A stretch of 64,000 nucleotides of DNA, taken from Cyclaneusma minus (Eukaryota; Ascomycota; Leotiomycetes; Marthamycetales; Marthamycetaceae). The position numbers were made by a program, and so were the translations under genes. Below the pieces are notes generated by a model. That model searched no databases and had not been told where the DNA came from. It saw nothing but the letters and a program-made list of their open reading frames with translations. Where the stretch lies: positions 124,001-188,000 of the forward strand of contig JAKZHN010000045.1 of the NCBI GenBank assembly GCA_037179335.1, in the 5' to 3' direction. Positions 47,001 to 58,400 of the stretch are shown here, piece by piece (positions within the stretch are counted from its first letter, which is position 1; every line of letters begins with the position of its first letter).

Positions 47001-48322
47001 CAAGCCAATGCTACCGAGCGCGCCACAATCACCTTGTCAGACGAATTCCGCAAAGCCTGGCTGTGCATTGTTCTATTTCTGGTGTTTTACTCAAATGGCC
47101 AAGATATGGCTATCCTCAAAAGCCAAAGAAGAGCCTGGATGCGCTTACTGAGGGAATGTATGAGGAAAACAATTCAGACCTCGAAGCAGACGCACAAAAG
47201 CCTTCTAGATCACACTGTTCTCAAGCCATGGGATCTAGTGTCTTTGATCAACTTCCGGCTGTTGAGAGATGTTAGCACCCAAGCTCAAGAAGTGGACTTT
47301 CTGTATTCCGAATATCTCGACAATCTGGTAAATTGCATATTTCGTTCTTCGTCTGTTTTCAGTTTTCATCCGGTACAGGGTAGCTCACACAAAATACCTA
47401 GGAATATGCAATTGAGACTAGCCCTTTGGACCGAAGACATCAAAACAAAATCGTGTTCTTTTCGCAAGAAATTGATATCGTTCTAGACACGTTAGAAAGT
47501 CAGGTGGACATCATAAATGCCGCCCGACGACCTATTGGCATGGACTCACCGCAGGAGCCGTTAATGTATGCTCTCTCTCTGCAAGATCCCATGGACTCGA
47601 ATGGCTTGCTCGATCTTCTCGTATGGGATAGCCAGAAGCTGCTTGACGGCAAAATGAAAGCCCTAAGGGAGATGTCTGCTCGAGCTTCCGACTTGGAGGA
47701 ATGGGTACGCTTCAGAACCGTCACCTAGATTATACATTTCGCTAATCTGATCGATTAGATTACTCTAGGGATTGAATCGAATAAAGATCGCCAAGAGTCG
47801 GCGGTATACGCTTTCACCGTTGTGACAATTATATTTCTTCCCTTGAGTGCGGTCGCTAGTATTTTCGGCATGAACGTCAACGATATTCGCAACATGGAGC
47901 GTAACCAGTGGGTTTTCTGGGCTATTGTGCTACCTTTGACTGCCGCCGTCATTTTCCTTAGTTTGGCATGGGCTGGTGAACTAGAAAATATCTGGACAGG
48001 TTTCAGAAATCTATGGAGAAGAGACACAGAGGCATATGCTACAAGGGGTGTACGAATGCTGACCACTCGCAGTAGTCACCCACCACGTGAGGTGCACACA
48101 TACATGGAGGTACCGCTAGTAGGACGCGAAGTGGAAAGTCAGTCGGAAAGCCCAGAAGTCCGCACTCGCCGTCCATCACGAAGTCGCCGATATGCAGGAG
48201 GCGGTCCGTATCTTTCCCGTCACACTCTCCCGTCACACTCACACTCGCCGACGCTATCAAGACGTCTCTACGAGGAGTCGATACAGGAGACGGAGTCCGA
48301 GTCAAGATTTTCAAGATTTTGA
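44068..48322 (+). CDS. CorA-like Mg2+ transporter family protein
   Basis: Large fungal CorA-like membrane protein, probably a divalent-metal channel. Eleven exons: 44068-44445, 44495-45081, 45131-45170, 45301-45385, 45455-45775, 45832-45986, 46038-46174, 46239-46809, 46884-47327, 47402-47704, 47759-48322; in phase, about 1194 residues. The N-terminal part is disordered and Arg/Ser-rich. The middle carries SGLSPSQNRGIIRVLDNVRR and the soluble helical domain (QEIDIVLDTLESQVDIINAA, MKALREMSARASDLEEW). At the C-terminus are the two membrane helices: TVVTIIFLPLSAVASIFGMN, with the CorA-type GMN motif, and a second helix around WVFWAIVLPLTAAVIFLSLA. A basic cytosolic tail follows. Exon 7 (donor GTGCCC) and the 129-bp A-rich third intron are the least certain parts; a different exon 7 frame would alter about 50 residues. 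Confidence 0.85.
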
Positions 48323-48743
48323 AAGCGTGGAGAAGTTCCCGCCTCAATACAATTATACAATTTGCAACCTTATTAAAATCTATGAAGTTGGCTGCGCGTT
48401 GCAGGGAGGATCCTATACACCCGAAAATCCTACCCAGAAATCCTAGCCCAAATTCCTAGCCCAAATTCCTAGCCAGACTTGTGATGTGCAACAAAGTTCA
48501 AAATTCGAAAATCCGGGTCGGTCATGTGATTGGAGTTTTCGAAGACAAAAAAATTGTTGCACGTCGGCTTCACTTCAGGTCGGGGGAGCGGGCGGTGTTC
48601 AGCGGGATTTTTTGAGGCCCTGGAGATCAAGAGGCTCCCGCTGTAGCTGCTGGAACGGACTCCTGAAGGCTCCCGGAAGGTCCTGAAAGACGTCCGCTTT
48701 CCTTCTGTCTTAAGTCTTTTGCGTTCTTGTTCACGCAGGCATC
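48323..48743. other. Intergenic region with a short tandem repeat
   Basis: At about 48435-48475 a 15-bp unit, CCTAGCCCAAATT, recurs two to three times in tandem. Nothing else is recognised. It probably holds the 3' end of the CorA-like transcript. Confidence 0.5.
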
Positions 48744-48929
48744 ATGTCTTCCCCTGAAATAGCTGAGCTGGTCGATATTCAGCCCTCGTTGCGGACATGT
48801 TGTAGGCTTTTCTATGTGGAAGACGGGGTGTTAACGAATCGCCAACATCGGAAGCAGGAATTACTATCCCGAGTTCAGTCAACGGTTTTTAGACGTATAG
48901 GTGATATTTACGAGAACTGTCGTCTGTAA
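48744..48929 (+). CDS. Possible 61-residue protein, unknown
   Basis: ATG in ATCATGTCT context opens a 61-residue frame beginning MSSPEIAELVDIQPSL and ending in GDIYENCRL. It contains two adjacent Cys and mixed charge but no recognised domain, signal peptide or membrane helix. A 3' tail with AATAAA lies just downstream (AGCGAATAAACATG). It could be a true small gene or chance; low confidence. Confidence 0.22.
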   Translation: MSSPEIAELVDIQPSLRTCCRLFYVEDGVLTNRQHRKQELLSRVQSTVFRRIGDIYENCRL

Positions 48930-49226
48930 ATCATACATGTTTTAGCGAATAAACATGCTTCTACTAATCCGCCAATCTTTCGAAATCACTTGAGACTCTT
49001 TCCCCTATTGAAAACCTGCTCCAGATGTCACCATCACTATCGGGTCATTTGGCAGAACACAACGCAAACTGGGGACCCATTTTGGTCGCTGAAATCATCG
49101 CTTAATTGTGTATCCCTCCTATTTCTAACCTTCTGATAACGACCTCCAATCTAGCATCTAGCTCTATTCTGCATTCCATTTCGAAATTGCAAGCCATCAG
49201 CCATCAGCCCCTACTTCTCTCCCAAT

Positions 49227-49816
49227 CTACTTCTTCTTCGGACCAAACCGTGGCTGACCGATATCGCCTCCCCTCAGCTTCACACCCAGCACCTTCTCCA
49301 TAGCACCCAGAATCTTCTGATCCGGCGCTGCGGAACCGCGCTCAAAGTCCGCCACCACAGTCTGTGTCGTGTTGCACTTGGTCGCCAGGTCCTTCTGCGT
49401 CATCTTCGGGTTCATCTTCTGGCGCGTGTCCGAGATCACCTGGCCGACTTCCTTGCCGACTGTTGCGGGCTTGACGATGTCGTCTGAGCGGTCGACTTTG
49501 GTGAGGCGTTGGCCTTCAACACCGGGTTTCGTCGCCTGTACACGCGAAAAACACGTTAGATGCTAGTCTTTGGTTTTGGAGCATAAAAACTTGAAGGAAT
49601 GTGAAGGCGAGGGTGAGGTTGCTGGTATGAGGTGGCGGGATGGGGGAGACGTACAGCATTACCGGCTTGGAACTTCTTCTCTGTTGCGATGATGCCTCCG
49701 CTGCGTTGTGCTGCGTTCAGAGCGGCTTTGCCACGGATGACAGTCTCGCGCTCGGCACCGCCGCCGGCGCGAACCTTGCTGCCGATCTTGGTAACGGAGT
49801 TCCAGTCGTCAGACAT
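49227..49816 (-). CDS. MBF1: Multiprotein bridging factor 1
   Basis: Transcriptional coactivator that bridges bZIP activators and TBP, also linked to ribosome quality control. Exons 49816-49655 and 49535-49227 join in phase across a 119-bp intron (GTACGT...ACAG) to 156 residues, matching family length. The N-terminal MBF1 domain starts MSDDWNSVTKIGSKVRAGGG and includes ERETVIRGKAALNAAQRSGG. The C-terminal Cro/C1-type helix-turn-helix reads MTQKDLATKCNTTQTVVADF and ERGSAAPDQKILGAMEKVLG, with the GxxxG end KLRGGDIG and a basic tail PKKK. A TATATAA-like box lies near 49955-49963 on this strand, about 140 bp upstream of the start, a plausible core promoter. Confidence 0.96.
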
Positions 49817-50630
49817 CTTTGCGGCTTGTTCTTAAGTTTCGAACTGTTCGTAGGACGTAGGTGAGGGTAGGGTTTGGTGGGGTAGAGTGACGTTGGTTCT
49901 CGCGTTCGGTCGCTGGGGTTGATCGAGCGAGAGAGTGGCGAGAGGGTATCAAGGCGTATATAAGCGGGCTTGATAGGCGATGGAAGAGGAATGTTTGTGT
50001 TGCTCGTGTGATGTGTGAAGTGTGAGGGTGGAGATGGGCAGGAGATCGAGAGGCTCAAATAAGGAAAGAGTGGTGGCATGGACTCCCCGCTGACGGCATT
50101 TGAACCCTGATGCCGAGCGCCAGCCACTTTTACGTAAGCAAAGGAAATTGATGCGATTCGTGGATCTTCGACGGCCTTCCAAACTATCGTGAGTCACCCG
50201 GCGAAAGGGAGGTTATGTCTCTTTTGGAAATATTCAATATTCATGGTGAAATCCTAAAATCCCATGGCTGGTAGTTCCCCGAATATGCAGTACAGAAAGC
50301 CTTCACTATCGAAAAGACTTTTCTTGGCCAATGTTGAGGTGAAAGGACGAATCGAGGGAGGCAAATCTCGAAATCTCCAGCGAAATTTTCCAGACATGTC
50401 ACCAGTCACCATTGATTATACACCTCTGCCGCCTATAAAACTGCACAGTCATACTTGGCTAATGGGAGCATGGCTTCGACTTTTCTTTTTCAGTAAGGAC
50501 TGAAAGGAGACAAAATATATGCTAAACCACCCAGCCTCCCATATACGGATATACCACGCCGTAGCCCCTGTACCAGAACGCCAAAATGAACATACAATTA
50601 CCTAATTATCCCTTGCCCAATCAAGGAACA
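49817..50630. other. Intergenic region
   Basis: Holds the MBF1 upstream region and the 3' end of the kelch gene. No further gene is supported. Confidence 0.5.
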
Positions 50631-53302
50631 TCAATCTCCCTCATTCTCGAGCTTCTCTTCAAACTTACTTGCCCTCCTCTGCTCCGGTGTGGCCGGGCTC
50701 ACCATTCCCCTCTGTTCTGGCGTCGCCGGACTAACTAATCCCCTTTGCTCAGGCGTTGACGGACTCACAGGCCCTCTCTGCGCCGACAGATAATCCACAG
50801 GCTCCGGCTGATGTGGCGTTGGCGGGCTGACTGGAATAGGGTATGCGCCAGGCGGCCTCTTGTGGCTTCCATCCCGACTCAACTTGCTTCCATCTCTACT
50901 CAAGGTCCCTACACCTTCCTCCTCTGGGATGGGACCCACTTGATTAGTTTGGTCGGAAGGCGCTGAACTCACGTCGCTGTGGGAACGCAGATGTGATGCG
51001 TTGGAGAATGAGACTTCGGAGACGACTCGTGATGGTGAGCGTGTGTGGGCTTCGGCTCCTGGAAGAGCGGGGGAGTCTGGACGTGCGGAGTTCAGTATGG
51101 GGGAGACGCCGGGACGGCTGTAAGTTGAGGAAGCGATGGATGGGGAGGCACTGAGTTGGTTGTTGTGGTTTGTGAAATAGTTTAAGCCCGTACTGGACAG
51201 TTCTTGCGGCTGAGAAGTATCTATAAGTCATGTTATTTAGCAAGTGTCGATGTTTTTGAGATTGAAAGTAGACGTGAAAAGTGAGAAGTCTTGCAGCACT
51301 AACCTGGCATCTCATAGATCTGTTGATCAGCCACTTCTGACACTGACACTGTCTTGGAAGTGACAGATGGTCCTTCCAGCTCACTATATGGACTAGTTGG
51401 TGCTTCAGTAGCTTCTGATGTCACGGTCATGGCTTTGCCTGGAGGCATTCCCATTGGTTGGCCACGGACCCAGCTCAAAATGCGACCACGCCTCGTGTCC
51501 GGAGTTTCAGCAGTGGTAGTCGAGCCTCTTCGCTTCTTGTACTGTCGCCGGCGCCAAAGAAGGAAACCGGCGATAATGGCGCCGAGAGCCAAAAGGCCGA
51601 GTACAACACCCAGGACCGGACCAACCCAAGACGGAAGTCCTCCCGATGAGGAAGAGGAAGAGGAAGATGTGGACGAACTGGAGGGACTGCTAAGATTATA
51701 TGGATACCAGTTTGTGGTCGGCGTCCCCGCATATTCTGTGCCAAAAACAGTGGCAAGAGCCGGGTCTGACCAACCAGACGGAGATGGCTGGATTATCTCA
51801 GAACCTCCGGTTGACGTGCCCCCAATCTTCGAGACAATTGCAGATGGAACCGTGTAGTTGCTCCATACGAGCGGACTGTACGAAGTCAACCATTCCCCAC
51901 TGCTGAGATTGAAATTCTGTACAATATTCCCTTCAATGCAAGCAGGCCAGTCTTCCTCTGTCGTTTGCGATGTGTAGCCACCCACCACAAACATTTGGTC
52001 CGGATATGGCTTGACGCATCGGTGACCGGCTCTTCCATGGGTACTATTCCCGGAATATAGCTTTGTCCAGACGAATGAAGGTACCGAGAGGACCCAGACA
52101 TCATCAGAAAAAGTAGATGAGGCGTTGATGCCATCAAAACCTCCATACCAGTATATGTTATGGCTCGAGTTGTCAGGCGCAGAAGCAACTACTGAACATC
52201 CTTGCGCCAGCTGCCCCGGAATGTCTCCAGTAGTCTCTTGTGAATACCAGGCATCCTTGGCAATATCGTAGATAGAAACAGTGCTCATGAAACTAGGACT
52301 GGTTGCTTGCTGTGTTATTGTTAGTCTGATTCATTACATATCAGCTTAAAGGCGAACTTACACTCAGTTCGATCTCGGTACTATTATCCATCTGAATGAT
52401 CGTGGCATATTGGGGATAAATCACGCCACCTATTGCTATCAGGGCCCCCGAATCGGAGACAGGGATCCATACAAGCTCGGGATTTGCTCTTCCTGTTATG
52501 TTCGAAGGTAGTGTTGAATTGGACCAAGTCGGTGTACCTTGTCTATCGAGATTGGTCATGTTGATTCCAATCAGCGTATCAGATACGACGTCGGCAAGTG
52601 TTGTCTCGTTGTCACTACCGTAATAGATCTCTCCATGGCTCGCTGCTCGAAGACCACTGAAGTAATACCCTAGATTCTCGCCCGGGATACTGACTCCACC
52701 GCCCGAGGTGACATATCGGGTTAAATCGTAAGTACCGAGCTCGTTGAAATTGACGGGACCGGGCGAAAACTGCTTCGAAGAAGGACCAGAATTGTACTGC
52801 TCATATCCAGACACGGTATCTCCATCTGGTGCGGTATAAGCATCAGTGTTGGTCAAAAGACCACCGTAGCCCCAATACCCGTAGTCGTTAGCAAACAGGG
52901 TGCCGTCATAATACTGCGGCGCGACATTGTTGCCGGCACCGTTGCCGGAAAGGGTTGTGAAGATGTTGCTGAAGTTCTGGGAAGTACTCCAAGATACGCT
53001 GAAGTTCAAAGTATAGACGAGCCCGAGAGGGTTGTCTGCATGAGGTCAGTTAGGCACATTTTAAACTATCAAAGCAGCATACCATCTCCTGCTGGAGCGC
53101 CAAATTCTCCACTAGACAACCCCGGTTGCCAGAATAGATATCCGCCGTCGATGTAGAGTGTATCGCGGATGACACCAGTGCGTGGCAACTGCCAATAGCA
53201 CATGGTAGTGTTGACTTGGCCATCTTGCCAGCCTGACTGCTGTGAAGAGACGATCTTGGCGAAGATGGCCAGTATAGAGAGAAATCTCCAGCAGGACCCC
53301 AT
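50631..53302 (-). CDS. Secreted/membrane kelch-repeat protein
   Basis: Exons 53302-53083, 53035-52362, 52309-51304 and 51220-50631 join in phase to 829 residues. MGSCWRFLSILAIFAKIVSS is a signal peptide. An extracellular beta-propeller follows with kelch-like strands: RDTLYIDGGYLFW, ALIAIGGVIYPQ, HNIYWYGGFDG, DDVWVLSVPSFVW and the typical MFVVGGYTS. Numerous N-x-S/T sites fit surface exposure. After a Ser-rich linker comes one membrane helix (VGPVLGVVLGLLALGAIIAG) with a basic stop (WRRRQYKKRR). The cytosolic tail of about 300 residues is disordered and Ser/Pro-rich, ending with three copies of a 12-residue repeat (VSPATPEQRG-type). This layout is common for fungal kelch wall or sensor proteins; ligand unknown. 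Confidence 0.87.
50671..50785 (-). repeat. Three tandem 36-bp coding repeats in the kelch protein tail
   Basis: The last 60 residues hold three copies of (G/R)xVSP(A/S)TPEQR, each 12 residues. The SP and TP pairs are potential proline-directed phosphorylation sites. Confidence 0.8.
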
Positions 53303-55477
53303 GTCGAAGTGCAGACGGCCCAACTGGGCTGACTTCTGAACTTGGAGCTAGATTTAAGAGAACGGGCACATTGCAGAAGAGATCTCACACTCGACAGAAC
53401 AGACTCGGAAACAAAACTGAGAAGATGGCGCACGAGGGCGAGGTCTTGAGGTGCATGCTTTGTTCTCCACGCCACTCTGCAAGCCGCGTTTTCTTTGACA
53501 GATAAATCTATTATTGTCATGGCACCAACGACGAATAAAGTACACGGCAGAAGAGAGCAATGCGCCGTGCAGCTAGCCCGCATTCCGCTGCTAAACCCAG
53601 ACTTGCAGTGTGGGTGTCCAAATTCCTCAGCCTCGTGAGACCGGAAGCAAGCTGGGGCTCCAGCAACTGGTGGCCGCAGTCTAGATCAGGCCAAAGATTC
53701 ATGAGAAATCGAAATCGCTGGTCGCAAAGGAAAGGCCGGTGACAAAACAAGAAATGGATAGTCGCATCTTGCCTCTGACTTGTTCATCGCACAGAGACAC
53801 CATCAGGACTCACAGAGACGGCAGTCAAGACTCGGTGTAGGAAAAGCGTGGGACAATATGCAGGCATGCAAGTATTGCGTGGGACACCCATACTTTGGTA
53901 TCTTCAAAGCCTGCCGTACCCAGACTCACCTTGATTGACAAGGACTGCTTAGCTGAAGGCCGACGGCTGGCTCGCCTGCTCGCATCCCGTCCGCATCCGA
54001 CCGCAGAACTGGACGTCGGATCGCCACTGGCGGAGAATTGGGGTCGTGGAGGGAACATTGCTGGCTGCTGGCTGCTGAGTAGTATGCGACGATGGGCTCA
54101 GCTCAGAACAGGGGTGGTGCAGCAGCAGGGCGAAGGATGCGGCTCAACCTGACGAAGGGGTGTTCAGCTCTCGAAATTGTGGATGTTTCCCCTCGCTCGT
54201 TGTAGGATTCAGCGAGGAGCGGGAGTCGAGGCCGGGAAGTTCTTGGCGATTGCCTGATATGATAGGCACCAACTACAAGTTGCCAGGCCAGCACGCGCTG
54301 TCGTGCAATATGTTGATGTATGTTCAATCCCACCTCCGCTCATCAGACACCTCCATCGTTCCCAGCCCTCATGTGTGTTTCCTGCAGTGCTACCCCCAAC
54401 ATGCGGGACCTCGACTATGGGAGGCTCGAGAGAATGCCAACACTCAGGTGCGACCACACAAACCGGTCGCCCAGTCACCGCGACCGCAGTCAATGCCGTG
54501 TCTTTCGCACCGTCCAGGCCTGCCCATCAACGGGCAACGCTCCACCACCCCTGCAAAGGGCCGCATCTTGACCAACGCCGACTGGTCTTCCTCGAACAGC
54601 TATCATGTACGGCGTCGGTCTCTCCAGGCTGATCAAGAGCACAATCCGGTGACAATCGAGAATCCAAGTGCTGATCTCCAGGACCTGTGCCGAGCCTGCC
54701 GCCACTCTCATCTGGTCTCCGCGGGAGCATGATGGCCGTCTGGAGAGCAGCCACTGACCGCTGCGCCGCCTGCCACAGCTACTCTTCACGTCGAGCTCTG
54801 TCGTACGTCGGAATTTCACACTCGTTCTATGCATGTTGTTGGCATGATGGAATTCCATTTGTGGCCCTGGGGTTGGCAGAAGTCTGTCTCTTATCCGGCT
54901 CTAGCTGGCGGACTTCAAGTCTCCAACCATTTCGAGCGAACTACACGTGAACTTTGCGGCTGGGCAATCTTTGCCATTTCCTCATTCATCCGGCCTTTAT
55001 TGATGTATGTTGTGCTTCGAGCGGGGCTTGTCGATAGCATAACCCGAAGAGCAGCTCGTTTCTGCACGAGCAAGCATATCGCCTGCAATTTGCTACCGCG
55101 TGCGACTGCCAATGGGCTGCAATTCTCAAGTGCCATCCAGGCTCCCATGCATTTCTTCCATCTCTTCTTCGGCGATTGCCCCTGTGACTAGCAGGGCCTT
55201 GTGTATAGCTAGATGGCGTAAGTAGTTCTTGACCGAGCCTGGCAATCCCCCATCCTCAGCCTCAAGCTGAGCCCGAATATAACATGCAACACTAGCCATG
55301 GCCTCGTTCTTCCAGTCAATCGTTGTCCCACTCGATGGAGGCACCTTTCCGCTTTTAATTTCGCACACTATCGGATTGCAGCGGCTGGGCTGCTGCTCAA
55401 TTGCAGTGCATTGCCCTTCCACCATCATCCTCTCATTGCAATAGAAGTGTTGTCAATCATCCTTCTTGCCCTCCGTG
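53303..55477. other. Divergent intergenic region, no gene supported
   Basis: About 2.2 kb between the kelch gene and the GPI-anchored protein. The longest open frame (54160-54732, plus) overlaps equally long frames in other phases and has no motif. Short CTGCTGG repeats lie near 54060. Probably promoter sequence for both surface genes. Confidence 0.45.
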
Positions 55478-58400
55478 ATGACTCCCGGCATCAGTGTTTG
55501 GGTTTGGGCTGGACTACTGGCTGTTGGACACAGCCGTCAGGCCAACTGGAACACCTCGTCGGCCTTGTCTTCGCCCTCGGACTGTCCTTCGCTTGCGGTC
55601 ACCACTATCACGAGTGTTGTTGGTGATACGGTCACAAAAACGGAAACGTGTTTTGAGACAACGACCGAATGGAAAACAGATTGGAATACCGTAACGGACT
55701 GGAGTACTTGTACAGAGAAGTATGTTCCTAACCCATCGAGTGATAACGTTCTCTGACTTTTTTCAGCTACACCACCACCATATGGTTTGTTGTCCTCCAG
55801 TTTGAGGAGGAATCAATCCATTGATGTACATTGCAGGAAGCCGACCACGGTTACGTCTGATGTGACCACAGAACTGACGAGCTATCTGGTTTCCAGCGTG
55901 TACCAAACGGTAAGGCCCTTCGACTACATCTAGAGATAGTAGCTTAGACTTGTACAGTTAACATCTACCGTGCTTCGAAATGTCACTGAGATCGACACGA
56001 GCGTAGTGCCGAAGACCGACACGGTGACTCTGGATTTCACAGCCACGGTGACTTCCTTACGAAATTTCACCCAAACAGAAGTCGACACCGTCACTTCCGA
56101 TATTACCAAAGTAATCACAACGACTTCTACTGCCCTCCGAAATATCACCCTGACGGAGACGGAACTCATCACTTCAAATAACACTATTTGGAGGACGGCC
56201 ACTGCTGTCGAGTTATCCACTGAGATCGACAACCTAACCCAGACGACGACTGAGTTTGTCACGATCTCGATTCCGTATACCATCGTCGAAGTATCTACTT
56301 CTTTGCAGAACGTCACCGCGATTGAGACGAGCTACATCACCTCTGAAGTGACTCAGTGGAGGCCTACCACCGAAGTTGATATAAGCTACATCACCTCGGA
56401 TGTCACTGAAGATTTCACGGTCACGGACTTTTCCACCCGAGTTGAGACAAGCTACCTCACCTCTGAAGTAACGCAGTGGCGGCCTACCACCGAAATTGAT
56501 ACAAGCTACATAACGTCCGACCTAACCGTCCCATTTCCAGTCACGATCGTGGATGCTGAGACGAGCTACATAATATCCGACGTAACCGAAGCTTTCACAA
56601 CGTACCTCACCACAGTCGAGACAAGTCTGGAGTATACCACCCAAATAACAACCAACTGGTACATATCGGATATCTACATTCCAACAACTCAGATTTCTAC
56701 CGAGATAATATCTGAGCCTCCCACGACTGTCCTGGAGCCTACTACCCGCGTAGTCTACGTTCCGACCACTCTGATCTCCACAGAGCTAGTTCCTGAGCCT
56801 CCATCGACTATCGTGGAGCCGCCTACGACCCAAATAAGCTATGTTCTAACTACTAGAATTTCTACAGAGATAATTCCCGGGCCTCTCACGACTATCATAG
56901 AGCCTACGACTCAGGTTGCTACAGAGATCATTCCCGGGCCTCCCACGACTGTCATAGAGCCTACGACTCAGGTTTCTACAGAGATAATTCCTGGGCCTCC
57001 TACAACCATCATAGAGCCTACGACTCAAATCAGCTATATCCCGACCACTCAAATCTCTACCGAGACAATCCCGGGGCCTCCCACGACTGTCCTGGAGATA
57101 ACCACTCAGCTAACAACGGATTTGGTTATATCAGATCATACAGTGCTCAGCTATGTTCCAACCACTCGAATCTCTACAGAAACAATCCTGGAGCCTCCCA
57201 CTACGGTTGTAGAGGTGTCCACTCTCGAGATCACCAGTCAAGTCCCTACAACAATTTTGAGCTACCTTACAACCACTCGGATCGAGACAGACGAGATTTC
57301 TGGACCTCCGACGACGGTTATAGAGGTATCCACTCTCGAGATAACGACCGAGGTCCCTACAACAATTTTGAGTTATCTGTCGACCACACGGATCGAGACA
57401 GATGTGGTCACTTCAGATATTTACCTCCCAACCACTCTGGTCGAGACAGAAGTCATCTCGGAGACGACCGAGGTCCGTACAACAGTTTTGAGTTATCTGC
57501 CGACCACACGGATCGAGACAGATGTGGTCACTTCAGATATTTACCTTCCAACCACTCTGGTCGAGACAGAAGTCATCTCGGAGACGACCGAGGTCCGTAC
57601 AACAGTTTTGAGCTATCTGCCGACCACACGGATCGAGACAGACGTGGTCACTTCAGATATCTACCTTCCAACCACTCTGGTCGAGACAGAAGTCATCTCG
57701 GAGACGACCGAGGTCCGTACAACAGTTTTGAGTTATCTGCCGACCACACGGATCGAGACAGATGTGGTCACTTCAGATATTTACCTTCCAACCACTCTGG
57801 TCGAGACAGAAGTCATCTCGGAGCCTCCCTCGACGGTTGTAAAGATATCCACTCTTGATATCACCAGTGAGGTCTACCTGCCGACCACACGGATCGAGAC
57901 AGATGTGGTCACTTCAGATATCTACGTTCCAACCACTCTGATCTCTACAGAACAGCTTTCTGCAACTCCCACGACGGTCATAGAGACGCTCACTTTAGAC
58001 TCTACGACTGAAGTCCGTACAACAATTTTGAGCTACTTGCCGACTACCGTCACTTTAGACAGCACGGTTCTGAGTACGGTGGTTGAGGTCTCGACGGATC
58101 GTGAGCAGATTACCCAGACTATTATCGATGGTACTACAGTGATCGTTTCCCAGCCTCCCACCACGATTTTAAGTACGATTGTCGAGGTTTCGACGGATCT
58201 TGAACAGACCACCCAAATCATCACAGATCTTACCACAGAAATCGTTTCCGAGTCTCCTTCAACGATTATAAGCACAGAGATCGTTCCCCAGCCTCCCACA
58301 ACGATTTTGAGCACGATTGTCTCGACAGATCGTGAGCAAATTACCCAGACAGATATCGTTTCGCAGCCTCCTACAACTATTTTGAGTACGATTATCGAGG

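Noticed and set aside
54160..54732. 190-residue plus-strand frame between the two surface-protein genes
   Set aside because: No recognisable domain; equally long frames exist in other phases and on the other strand.
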